Origin: Helianthus annuus
Lineage: Eukaryota; Streptophyta; Magnoliopsida; Asterales; Asteraceae
Direction: 5' to 3'
Length of the DNA: 64,000 bases
Assembly: GCF_002127325.2 (NCBI RefSeq)
Contig: NC_035433.2
Coordinates: 145,421,472 to 145,485,471, forward strand
Both the position numbers and the translations under genes were made by a program. The notes below the pieces were generated by a model. The model saw only the letters and a program-made list of their open reading frames with translations, was not told the DNA's origin and did no database searches. Numbering within the stretch: position 1 is the first letter of the stretch; each line of letters begins with the position of its first letter. Below, in pieces: positions 11,610 through 24,042 of the stretch.

Positions 11610-14213
11610 TTGCTCCCTTGGCTTCGAGGTTGGCTTCATAGATGAGGTATAACAATCCTTAGCCTCCTGCTGGTCACTATCGATCTTGATTATTCCCCAT
11701 GGGCTAGGGAGCTTCACACATTGATGGTAGGTAGATGGGACTGCTTTCATATCATGTATCCAAGGCCTGCCAAGGATAACGTTGCAACAAGATAAACAGT
11801 CAATAACACAAAATTTTTGGTAATTATGTAATCCTTCCACGTAGATTGGGAGTTTGATGTCCCCCAGAGTTTTCTTCGTCTCTCCACTGAATCCTACAAG
11901 CACGGAGGATCTTGGTGTGATGTCTGATTCTGGGATTCCCATCTTCTTCAGGACATCAAGCTGGATAATGTTCACTGAGCTCCCTCCATCAATAAGGATC
12001 CTGCGGACAAAATGGTTAGAGATAAAGAGAGTGATAACTAAACTATCATGGTGAGGATCCTGAATGTTGATGCGATCATCCTCGTCAAATGTTATCATCT
12101 TCCCTTCTGAGACACTTGATGTTCTAATAGGCCTTTCTCCATTATCCATTTTTGATTCTTTTGCATGTCTTTTGGCCGCCGAGAAGGATGTACCACAGAT
12201 GTCTGATCCTCCGGATATAAAGTTGATCACTTGTGCATTTGCCGGAGGTGCTGGAGCTTTTTCGGGGATCCTTTCAGGATCCTGGGTCCTTTGCTTTTTT
12301 CTCCTCAATAACTCTTTTAGATGCCCCTTGCTTAGCAGGTATCCGATTTCTTTTCTTAAGGCTATGCAATCTTCAGTTAGATGCCCGAAATCCTCATGGT
12401 ATGCACACCATTTTGACTTGTCTTTAGTCCCGGATGGTTTATCATTCTTCCTGGGCCACCTAGCTTTTTCACCTAGATTCTGCATTGCAAGGATTAGTTC
12501 ATGATTATCAACGGAAAAACAATATTCTGAGATTGGAGGATATCCTTCATCATCCTCTTCTTGGTCAACAGCATGCACATTCTTGTTCTCATTTCTATGG
12601 TAGGATTTGAACTTGTTGCTCTTGAAGGAGGATCCTTGCTTATCTTGTTTTGAGGATCCTACTTGCCTCTCCTGGATCCTCTTGTCATCCTCTAGCCGGA
12701 TAAACCTGAGTGCTCGAGTTCTTACTTCATCTAAATTCCTGCATGGTGTCATAACAAGATCATCATAGAATAATGAATCCTTAAGCAGTCCCATTTTGAA
12801 GGCTTCAACAGCCGTAGCCATATCCAAGTTGGGAATGTCCAAGGATTCTTTACTAAATTTAGTTATATAATCCCTTAATGATTCATTATGATTTTGAGTT
12901 ATCCTGTACAAATCACTAGTTAATTTTTCAAATTTTCTGCTACAAGAGAATTGGTTATTGAATAAATTAACTAAATTGGCAAATGAAGTAATAGAGTTAG
13001 GGGGAAGACTTAGCAGCCACTTAAGAGCAGATCCAGTAAGAGTGGATCCAAATCCTTTACATAGGCATGCTTCCTTCAATTTTTCTGGGATAGGATTGAT
13101 CTCCATCCTCTCCCTGTATTGTGCTATATGCTCCTCTGGATCCGTTGTGCCATCATACAACTTCATGGTAGGGATATGGAACCTTTTGGGTACCTCTGCA
13201 TCACAAATCGGTGGTGCAAAACGGGATACCTTGTGGCTTCCATCCGCAATCTCTGGGATAGGCTTGACTACCCCTGGGACACTTGAGATCATATCTTTTA
13301 GCTTCTGCAACTCCCTGGCCATAGCATGATTGGTACCTGTATCCTGCATGAATCCATGGTTAGTGGTAGGATAATTGTTTAAAGTGTTACCTCCCATTGG
13401 GTTCAAGTTAGGGAATCCATATTGCTGGGGTTCTGGAACAACGGAGGGACCAGTGGAAGCAATGGTCTGCATTGGAATGAAGTCTCCTTGATGGACATCT
13501 AGATTTCCTGTTTGCAGATTTTTTAGGGATCCTGGTATCTGGAAGGATCCTGGTGTCTGGGATGATCCTGGAACGAAGGAGGATCCTTGAACCTGGGATG
13601 ATCCTGGAACAAAGGAGGATCCTTGAACCTGGGATGATCCTGGAACAAAGGAGGATCCTTGGCCCTGGAATGATCCTGGAATAAAGTAGGATCCTTGAAA
13701 CTGCTGTGTCTCCGGATAGGCTCCCAAATTCCTGAAGGATCCCATGTACTGAGGATAGGATCCTACAGGCTGAAAATGTGAGCCTGACGTCTGAGTCATT
13801 GCTGCCGAGTTGAGATGTGATCCTCTTGACTCCCCTATGATTTGCACGTCCGGGATCCCTGATGGCTGGGAAGTGATCATTGGAGTATCAAAACTCAAGG
13901 ATTTGGGCATCAGTGGAGAATGATCCTCTGCCGCTTTCTTTTGTCTTTTGAGATCTCCAATTTCCCTGAGGATCCTTTCGTTAGTTTCATCTTGCCGCTG
14001 CATACGATCCTTCATCTGCAAAATTAAAGCAAATACATCACTAGTACTGGGAATAGAAGAATTCATAGCAGAAGAAGATAGAGGTTTAGAGAAAGTGGGA
14101 GTTGATCTCTTCTCAGTATTTTTCTGAGATCCTGCCGGTGGAGGAGGCAAGGTGATCTCTGATGAGGTGACTGCAGACATCGCCGTGGACGTGTTCTTCA
14201 ATGATGAAGCCAT
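11607..14213 (-). CDS. Element A gag-protease polyprotein (868 aa)
   Basis: Structural protein of the virus-like particle fused to the protease. The N-terminal third is Ser/Pro/Gly-rich, with near-tandem 12-residue repeats of the type QGSSFVPGSSQV. The Ty3-type gag domain follows (MKLYDGTTDPEEHIAQYRERM ... FKMGLLKDSLFYDDLVM). A zinc-binding motif of the C-x2-H-x4-H-x4-C kind (CAYHEDFGHLTEDC) comes next. The C-terminal aspartic protease has ILIDGGSSVNII as its active-site segment and VILGRPWIH as its second hallmark; DGG replaces the usual DSG/DTG. The start ATG lies 77 bp inside the LTR edge, matching element C. The frame is fully open and ends at the UAG. Because protease precedes the UAG, it should be made in equal amount to gag. 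Confidence 0.93.
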   Translation of the reverse strand: MASSLKNTSTAMSAVTSSEITLPPPPAGSQKNTEKRSTPTFSKPLSSSAMNSSIPSTSDVFALILQMKDRMQRQDETNERILREIGDLKRQKKAAEDHSPLMPKSLSFDTPMITSQPSGIPDVQIIGESRGSHLNSAAMTQTSGSHFQPVGSYPQYMGSFRNLGAYPETQQFQGSYFIPGSFQGQGSSFVPGSSQVQGSSFVPGSSQVQGSSFVPGSSQTPGSFQIPGSLKNLQTGNLDVHQGDFIPMQTIASTGPSVVPEPQQYGFPNLNPMGGNTLNNYPTTNHGFMQDTGTNHAMARELQKLKDMISSVPGVVKPIPEIADGSHKVSRFAPPICDAEVPKRFHIPTMKLYDGTTDPEEHIAQYRERMEINPIPEKLKEACLCKGFGSTLTGSALKWLLSLPPNSITSFANLVNLFNNQFSCSRKFEKLTSDLYRITQNHNESLRDYITKFSKESLDIPNLDMATAVEAFKMGLLKDSLFYDDLVMTPCRNLDEVRTRALRFIRLEDDKRIQERQVGSSKQDKQGSSFKSNKFKSYHRNENKNVHAVDQEEDDEGYPPISEYCFSVDNHELILAMQNLGEKARWPRKNDKPSGTKDKSKWCAYHEDFGHLTEDCIALRKEIGYLLSKGHLKELLRRKKQRTQDPERIPEKAPAPPANAQVINFISGGSDICGTSFSAAKRHAKESKMDNGERPIRTSSVSEGKMITFDEDDRINIQDPHHDSLVITLFISNHFVRRILIDGGSSVNIIQLDVLKKMGIPESDITPRSSVLVGFSGETKKTLGDIKLPIYVEGLHNYQKFCVIDCLSCCNVILGRPWIHDMKAVPSTYHQCVKLPSPWGIIKIDSDQQEAKDCYTSSMKPTSKPREQ

Positions 14214-14269
14214 GTAATTCTTTCAAATGATTTCGAACAAAAGATTTTCTTATGAATGAAGCACCAATT

Positions 14270-14287
14270 GCCCCACGGTGGGCGCCA
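14270..14287 (-). other. Primer-binding site of element A
   Basis: Minus-strand TGGCGCCCACCGTGGGGC lies three bases inside the 5' LTR edge. The same site is in C (23968-23985) and H (60277-60294). I do not assign the tRNA with certainty. Confidence 0.8.
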
Positions 14288-14290
14288 AAC

Positions 14291-15019
14291 TGTTTTGGTC
14301 AAAAATCACACAAGGATAATGTAACCAAACTTTATGTAAACGGGGTATGATGCTTGGTTAATTATGAAAGTAAAGGATCACTTCTGTGATAAAAGATGCA
14401 AAGACACAATGATTTATACGAGGAAAAAGCCCTTGATCAATGAATGATCTCCGGCATAAAAAACCTCGGGTGATGGCAACCACCGATCACCAACTTCAAT
14501 ATAACAAAAATATGATTACAACTTTGGATGATAATGAGCTGAGTACAAGGATCACTATTGCTTTTGGTGTCTAAGTGTGTGAGAGTTGCGTTGTATGTCG
14601 TGTGTGTTCTTCCGAATGAGGAAGAGTGGTATTTATACATGTGTAGGTGACCTATTTTAGGTAGCTAAACTATTATTCAGCTCATTACCCCTTTAGAAAT
14701 GAGATACAATCTAGCCTAAATAGCCGCCCATAAATCAAGCCTAGTTTCCATATCCTGTGCAACGTCTTTCTTTGATTAAGCTCTTGCCATATTTGTGAAG
14801 ACGCGTCCCTGGATCATGATGTCTAGAGCATATCCTGCTAGAGGTTTCTGCAAAACAATATTGTATTGAGCGGAAGTAGCCGTTAGTATAAGGATCACTA
14901 TAATGTCCCATGATCCTGATCCTGAAGTCCTCCTGAGGATCACTGTCTGCCAAAGGAACAAGGATCACTGGTTAGGATCACTTATAAGGATCACGTATAA
15001 TAAAAATCCAGCCCTAACA
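14291..15019 (-). repeat. Element A 5' LTR (729 bp)
   Basis: Bounded by TGTTAGGGCTGG ... GACCAAAACA on the minus strand, the same termini as LTRs 23246-23964, 51210-51928, 53957-54674 and 55905-56617. A minus-strand TATA box (TATAAATA) lies near 14629-14638. The right flank is element B sequence (expected TSD ATAGT, 15020-15024). Confidence 0.9.
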
Positions 15020-15452
15020 ATAGTTTAGTTATTACTCTATTTATTTCTAACCATTTTGTCCGCAGGATCCTTATCGACGGAGGAAGCTCAGTAAACATTA
15101 TCCAGCTTGATGTTCTAAAGAAGATGGGTATCCCGGAATCAGACATCACACCAAGATGCTTGTGGGATTCAGCGGAGAAACCAAGAAAACCCTGGGGGAC
15201 ATCAAACTCCCAATCTATGTGGAAGGATTACATAATTATCAAAAGTTTTGTGTTATTGACTGTTTGTCTTGTTGTAATGTTATCCTTGGCAGGCCATGGA
15301 TACATGATATGAAAGCAGTCCCATCCACCTACCATCAATGTGTGAAATTCCCTAGCCCATGGGGAATAATCAAGATCGACAGTGATCAGCAGGAGGCTAA
15401 GGATTGTTATACCTCATCCATGAAACCAACCTCGAAGCCAAGGGAGCAATAG
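15020..15452 (+). pseudogene. Element B gag-protease tail, frameshifted
   Basis: Starts inside the protease because element A removed it from its upstream part. It retains the RILIDGGSSVNII-type active site and ILGRPWIHDMK. Compared with A and C it lacks seven bases at about 15153-15157, just after the codons for DITPR, so the two halves are in different frames. It ends with the same CAA-TAG-CAATTA context (15450-15458). Confidence 0.88.
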
Positions 15453-18517
<3,065 letters not shown>

Positions 18518-19148
18518 TGTTGGTGCAGTCATCTGTCGACTACGTCTAATGTCGAGTTCGGGTTGCGATGCGGATATGGTCAAGCATGATGTCATCATGC
18601 TTAATGATGACATCATGTGACATCATCAAAAATCCTATGATCATCATCAACAGCAAACGACAAAACACAACTAAAGTTGCAAAAGCTTAAATGCCTAGTT
18701 GATGTTGATTGGACCAACATGAGGTCCAATGGGGAGATGCAAATTTAAGGACCAATGAAAAGAGTTTCATGTGTTGTCAAAAGTCAACATGGTGCATCGC
18801 TTATATGATCAGCTTGTCAGTCCGCCTTTATGTCAACATGGGAACCGCTTTTACGTCACAAGGTGAATCGCTTTTATGAACGTTGCTGAACCGCCTTTAT
18901 GTACATGTCTTTTGAGCGGTTCACAACTACTCTATATAGGTTTGTTTGTCATTTCATTTGTAACGGAGTTCAGAATTGATACCGAGGTGCTGCCGGTATT
19001 TCCTCTTACTGTAATCGTTGTAATATCAATATACGAGAGGATTAAAGTGTGAAACAAGCTGTGTATATGTTCGTTTCTTTGTTTCCGCCGCTGAAACGGA
19101 TTTGAGCTCTTCCGAACGACTCGTTTAGGTCGGAAATCCGATCCTACA
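18518..19148 (+). repeat. Element D 5' LTR (631 bp)
   Basis: Starts TGTTGGTGCAGTC and ends GATCCTACA, next to the primer site. It contains a TATA-like CTATATAGG (about 18931-18939) and several scattered ACCGC/ATCGC words that continue in the leader. Confidence 0.8.
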
Positions 19149-19150
19149 AT

Positions 19151-19162
19151 TGGTATCAGAGC
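19151..19162 (+). other. Element D primer-binding site (initiator Met tRNA type)
   Basis: TGGTATCAGAGC, two bases after the LTR end. Confidence 0.85.
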
Positions 19163-20332
19163 TAGGAGCTCGATTGCTTGATCAAACACGTCGTTCTCGT
19201 ACAGATTTCAGCGTATTCAGAGCCAAATCAGATCCGGATTCTTCGATTTCTTCATCTTCTACTTGTTTCTTACGTTTTTTCTGAAAAACGTCAAATTGAA
19301 CAGGTAAATTCGGTCCAAATCGTCTGATTTTTGGATATGTTGTGCATTTAGACCCGATCTACAATCCTACCAAATTTCAGCTCGAAACTCCAAGCCGTTT
19401 TGGAGAAACCGCGATTTTTCTGTCCGAATTTGCGGTCAAAATTCAGCTGTGAATCGCTCTTAGTGCACTGTTGGGATCGCTCATTGGAAATATCTTGGAT
19501 CGCTCGTAATCAGTTGATGTGGAACCGCTCCAAAATCAATCCTTTGAACCGCTCAAATGACAGTCTTTGAACCGCTTTTATGACACAAGGGTGAACCGCT
19601 CAAGAAAAACTATTCTGGATCGCTGATAAGAAACATGTATGAACCGCTTATTTGACGTTTCTGGAACCGCTCATTGTGTCATCTTTAGGTCCGCTCTTTT
19701 GTCATCTTCTACATCGAAACAGTAAATTGCAGGCCTATTGAATTGAGGGTTGTCGGTTATCTCACATACACCACCGTTATCTCACAAACACCACCCACTT
19801 ATATACCCAATCAATACAATCTACTTAATACACCGCCCACTATCATTTATGTAGATTGTTGGATTCTGAAGCCAATGTGACCGCCCCACTACCTTATTAA
19901 GATCCAATTAGACTTCAAGCACCGCCCAACCCACATCACTAATTGATATTAATTGTGCCGCCCAAAACCCAATTAAAAAGTCCACCGCCCACTATCATTA
20001 TAACCGTCCATAAATTTTGTTACCCAATATCATTTGTCGGCCTTTTTTAACTTTTAGCATTAATCACCGCCATTTATCATTTGTCACAAAAACGGCCCAA
20101 TCAATAGTTCTTTTCACCGCCCAAAGAGCCCATTATCTTTTATCCACCGCCCAAGTGATATTGGTTCCACCGCCCAAATTAACCAACCATTAAACCCACT
20201 TGCACTACCCAAGACCCAACAGTTATCCAAGCACCAACCCACTTAGATATCGGCCCAATTATTGATTAGTGTAGTGGACTGGAGGTGCTGTCATTTGAAG
20301 GTAAACACGTGTCGGGTTTGTTTTTTCGAAAA
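19163..20332 (+). repeat. Element D leader with ACCGCT and ACCGCCCA word arrays
   Basis: No coding sequence. From about 19440 to 19690 GAACCGCT/GGATCGCT recurs every 20-40 bp. From about 19765 to 20190 ACCGCCCA recurs more than a dozen times. Both are irregularly spaced, on one strand, and embedded in otherwise unrelated sequence. Confidence 0.75.
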
Positions 20333-20773
20333 ATGGCAATGGTGTTTGATGAACAGGAGAACTATTATTTCGAAAGATTTAATGAATGGCATCACTGATT
20401 TCTAGATGAGGGTTATAGAAAAGTGAGCAAAGATGGATGGGCAAAAAGGTTTAAATATTTTGTGTGTCTGAAAGACGAAACGTTGGATGATCTTAAAGAC
20501 CGATATAGTATTTTACTGAATTATTTGAAAGATCATGAGATATATCCGTCAAATGTTGAGAAATTGGAGAAATTTGCAGATGCATTACCGATTGAATGGG
20601 GTGAATGTTTGAAAAATTTAAAAGAGGACTCAAATTTTTCAAAACTACCTCTAAATCAATTCATCAGCAAACTTAAAGCTCATGAACTTGAAACCAGAAA
20701 GAAAATGAAAGAGATTTTGATAGAAGATTTGGAGAAGACTTGGAGGAGAAGACTTTCTAGAGAGAGAAAGTAG
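20333..20773 (+). pseudogene. Element D gag remnant (copia type)
   Basis: An ATG at 20333 opens a frame that stops at 20396-20398. A second frame (20423-20773) reads through RYSILLNYLKDHE, EKLEKFADALPIEWGE and ISKLKAHELETRKK. It resembles the gag of element F (FADALPPQWNSFLE) and copia gag proteins in general. There is no zinc knuckle. The C-terminus runs into an AGAGAGAGAAAG repeat at the probable junction. Confidence 0.75.
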
Positions 20774-20935
20774 AGAGAGAAAGTATTGTATTTGTGATTC
20801 TTGTACCGTACACGTCAAGTTTAGCAATGGAATCACATTAGTAGTACGTTATCGTGTGTTCGGTCACGTTCGTTCACGGATTCCGCACGTGAAACGTTCG
20901 TTACGCAATCGAACGGTCGCAAAACCGGTCCTACA

Positions 20936-21181
20936 CAAAGAATGGCTGGTGCTTACAACAAAAATGTCAGGATAAGGAAGTTCCAAGTCGGGGATATGGT
21001 GTTGAGAAAAGCATTCCAAAATACCATCAATCCTGCTGATGGGAAATTGGCACCCAAATGGGAAGGCCCTTACTTGATTGAAGCCGAAGCAGGAAAGGGG
21101 GCATACAGATTGCTAACCATGGAAGGAAATTTGTTACCAAGAGCCTGGAATGCTGTTCACTTTAAGAAATATTTCATGTGA
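20936..21181 (+). pseudogene. Element B integrase C-terminus
   Basis: Continuation of the B integrase after element D. It contains the basic segment with KNVRIRKFQVGDMVLRK and WEGPYLIEAEAGKGAYRL, ending at TGA 21179-21181. It is in frame with 15453-18517 once D and one TSD copy are removed, but disconnected from it now. Confidence 0.88.
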
Positions 21182-22570
21182 ACAGGATCCTCCTGGCACA
21201 TATGATCCTCACATTGAAAGCATCTTCGAAGGATCCCAGTGACACCAACGATCCTTACTCTGGTAAAGTCCTTGTCATAAAACTATTCCATTTTCTTATT
21301 TTTACCTAAGGATAAGGATCATGTATCTTTCATCATCCTCTCACGAGAATTTGAGTTCTGATAGTCCAGGTATCCTCAGCATATTATCGATAGTCTTCAA
21401 AAGCTTCTCAGATCCTTGGGTTTAACCCCAATTATCCTTGGGCTTGTCCCCAGTTTTCGCCTATAGCGCACGATGATCCTGGTATAGTTCACGTCTTTGG
21501 GACCAGTACCCACTTTAGGGGCTGACAACCTCATCGTACTGGCTATATCTAGGATCCTACGTATAATGGTAGACGTACCATACATCCGTTCCTAAGGTTT
21601 CTAACGTTTTCACGTTAGCTAAGGTTTTGACATTTTCATGTCACCAAGTTTGGATAGTCGCCAGTAAGGGCCATACTCCAGTTTACATACGATCCTTGGG
21701 CTTGTCCCCAGTTATCCTTTGGGCTCGTCCCCAGTTATCCTTTGGGCTCATCCCCAGTTATCCTTTGGGCTTGTCCCCAGTTACTAACTTATCTTTTATA
21801 TTGGCTTAGTCCCAAGTTATGTTCTATTTTTCAGGTTTTCGAAGATTAAACTTTTAAGGATCCTTAATCCTTGTTATCCTCTAAAAATTTCACTTACGAT
21901 TACCCTGATCAAAGGTTAGGATCCTAACTTGGATCCTCAGGTATGATCCTTAACTGTTTTTAATTCTATTCATTGTTTCTTTATGCTAACCCTTGAAATT
22001 TGACAACTAAACTTGTGATCCTTAAAATATATACTACTTTTTGGGATTTTTCGACAATAGGATATTTGATCAAGGATCATATCCTAAATGTTTTTAATCT
22101 GACTTATTCAAAGTTACTTATTTAATGAATATACATCAAAACAATGGGGAATTAAAGGAACAAAAAGGATAACAACACGAGATAAGCCAAAAAGATTAGA
22201 GTTATTTTATTAACAAAGGAGTTTAAAACCCTTCAAAGTTGTCAAAATTGCCAACCCACGTTTCTACCAGCAAAACGTGGCCCGTCCACATGCGTTGGCA
22301 AAGGGTGTCCATTGTTTGTGCGGTCATAGCAGGGGCAGGAAATTAAAAGCGGCAGGATCACAAAGGCTTCATCCCCCAAACAGAGGATCCCTCCACCATT
22401 TGCGATCCTACCTATTGTCCAAAGGATCCAGGATCCTTAATCCTAAAACTATTGTTTAAGTTACAGACCATCATTGTTTAAAACATCACAACCACAAAAA
22501 CCACTACCAAATTTAGAAAATTGGGCTCCGGCCAAGTCTCGAAATTTCCATCATCGCCCAATCCTGCAGC
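21182..22570 (+). other. Element B 3' non-coding region
   Basis: No supported gene. It contains two short hairpins (CTAACG-TTTTCA-CGTTAG, 21601-21618; TGACAT-TTTC-ATGTCA, 21628-21643) and a 23-bp minisatellite with four units (21691-21782). It is dense in GATCCT words and matches the corresponding regions of A and C. Confidence 0.75.
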
Positions 22571-23245
22571 TCAAACCTTCGCTGCACCATCACCACCAGC
22601 TCCACTTGCTTCCCCCTGATCCTTGCCAGCATCACCACCTTCAAGCATTGGGATCTCCTCAGCTTCATCGTCGTCCTCCAACTCTGCTAACCTTGCCTTC
22701 CAGCCCTCCACGTCCCATGAGCTTTTGTCAAAGGCAGGATCCTGAGCCTCCGCAGCCATCTGCAATTGGATCTTATACATTGCTATTGCGGCAGAGACCT
22801 TGGCATCCTGGGTGATCTCCTGCTTCTCACAATCCATGTTGGTCAGCATTGTGGCAGCTTCATCCTTGGTAGCCCGGAGCTCCTTCTCAAGATCAGCAAT
22901 CTTGAGGTCCTTCAGCACATCCATCTGTTGGAGGTCGGCAATTTGGCGGTCTTGATCCTCAACGTGGCCAATATATGTTTTTATTTCAGCGAGTTTCTGC
23001 AGAAAGGGAAGAGGGTAAGTTCAGGACCAAGAGATCCTCAAACAAGCAGGATATACAAGCAGAAGCAGTGATCCTTACTTCGTTAACGTAATCAAGAAAC
23101 TGTTGGCAGAGCAGGGGAAATCCTTGAAGATCCTCAGAGGCCTTTCTCTTCTTTCCCTTACCCCTAATAGGTGCTTTAGGGGCTGAAGCAGATGGACTAG
23201 CAGCAGGGGTCTTCTTCCTTGCAGATTTGACATTAGCAAGATCAT
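22571..23245 (-). pseudogene. Element B antisense gene, exon 4 and part of exon 3
   Basis: Exon 4 is 22571-22996, intron 3 is 22997-23078 (GTAAGG...CTGCAG), and exon 3 runs from 23079 to the C insertion at 23245; the rest of exon 3 is at 54680-54721. The protein part is coiled-coil-like (KDLKIADLEKELRATKDEA) with an acidic, Gly-rich end. It matches C exon by exon. It is broken by element C, by a nonsense codon in exon 1 (55149-55151), and by a lost splice donor after exon 2. Confidence 0.8.
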
Positions 23246-23964
23246 TGTTAGGGCTGGATTTTTATAACATGTGATCCTTACATGTGATCCTAACCAGTAA
23301 TCCTTATTTCTTTGGCAGATAGTGATCCTCAGAAGAGTTCCAGGATCAGGATCACGGACCATCATAGGGATCCTCATTCTAACAGTTGTTTTCATTGAAT
23401 TTAATGTTATCTTGCAGGAATGTCTAGCAGGATCCGCTCTTAGCAACGTAAACAAGGGACGCGTCTTTACAACTTTGGCATATGCTTAATCAGAGATGAA
23501 CGTTGTAAAGGATATGGAAACTCAGCATGATTTAAGGGCGATAATTTAGGCTAGATTTACTTTTATTCCTAAAGGGGTAATGAGCTGATTATTAGTCTGT
23601 TTACCTAAAATAGGCCACTCACACTTGTATATATAACACTCTTCCCCATTCGGAAGACACACGACACATTTCTCACACGCTTAGACACACGATACTATAG
23701 TGATCCTTGTACTCAGCTCATTATCATCCGAAGTTGTAACCATTATTTGTTATATTGAAGTTTGGTGATCGGTAGTTGCCATCACCCGAGGTTATTTATG
23801 CCGGAGATCGTTCATTGATCAAGGGTTTTTTCCTCGTATAAATCCTTGTGTCACTTGCATATTTCTTACCAAAGTGATCCTTTACCTTTTCAACAAACCA
23901 AGCATCATTCCCCGTTTAGTTAGAGTTTGGTTGCATTATCCTTGTGTGATTTTTGACCAAAACA
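23246..23964 (+). repeat. Element C 5' LTR (719 bp)
   Basis: TGTTAGGGCTGG ... GACCAAAACA. TATA box GTATATATAAC at about 23628-23638. The primer site TGGCGCCCACCG begins at 23968. The LTR carries about ten GATC-containing words (GATCCT, GGATCC, GGATCA). Confidence 0.93.
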
Positions 23965-23967
23965 GTT

Positions 23968-23985
23968 TGGCGCCCACCGTGGGGC
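23968..23985 (+). other. Element C primer-binding site
   Basis: TGGCGCCCACCGTGGGGC, three bases after the LTR end and 58 bases before the gag ATG. Confidence 0.8.
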
Positions 23986-24042
23986 AATTGGTGCTTCATT
24001 CATAAGAAAACTTTCTGTTGGTGATCATTTCAAAAGAGCTAC

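Larger units (their letters stand above)
18518..20935 (+). mobile_element. Element D: truncated, apparently chimeric Ty1/copia derivative
   Basis: Bounded by perfect TSD CAAAG (18513-18517 and 20936-20940) inside the integrase sequence of B; C has the uninterrupted site. The left end TGTTGGTGCA opens a 631-bp LTR ending CCTACA, followed by primer site TGGTATCAGAGC. The interior has a long leader and a gag remnant but no pol. The right end finishes CCTACA, but its last about 190 bp do not match the left LTR by eye. The right end shares GGATTCCGCAC with the LTR of element F. It therefore looks like a deletion and recombination product of two related copia families. Confidence 0.8.
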
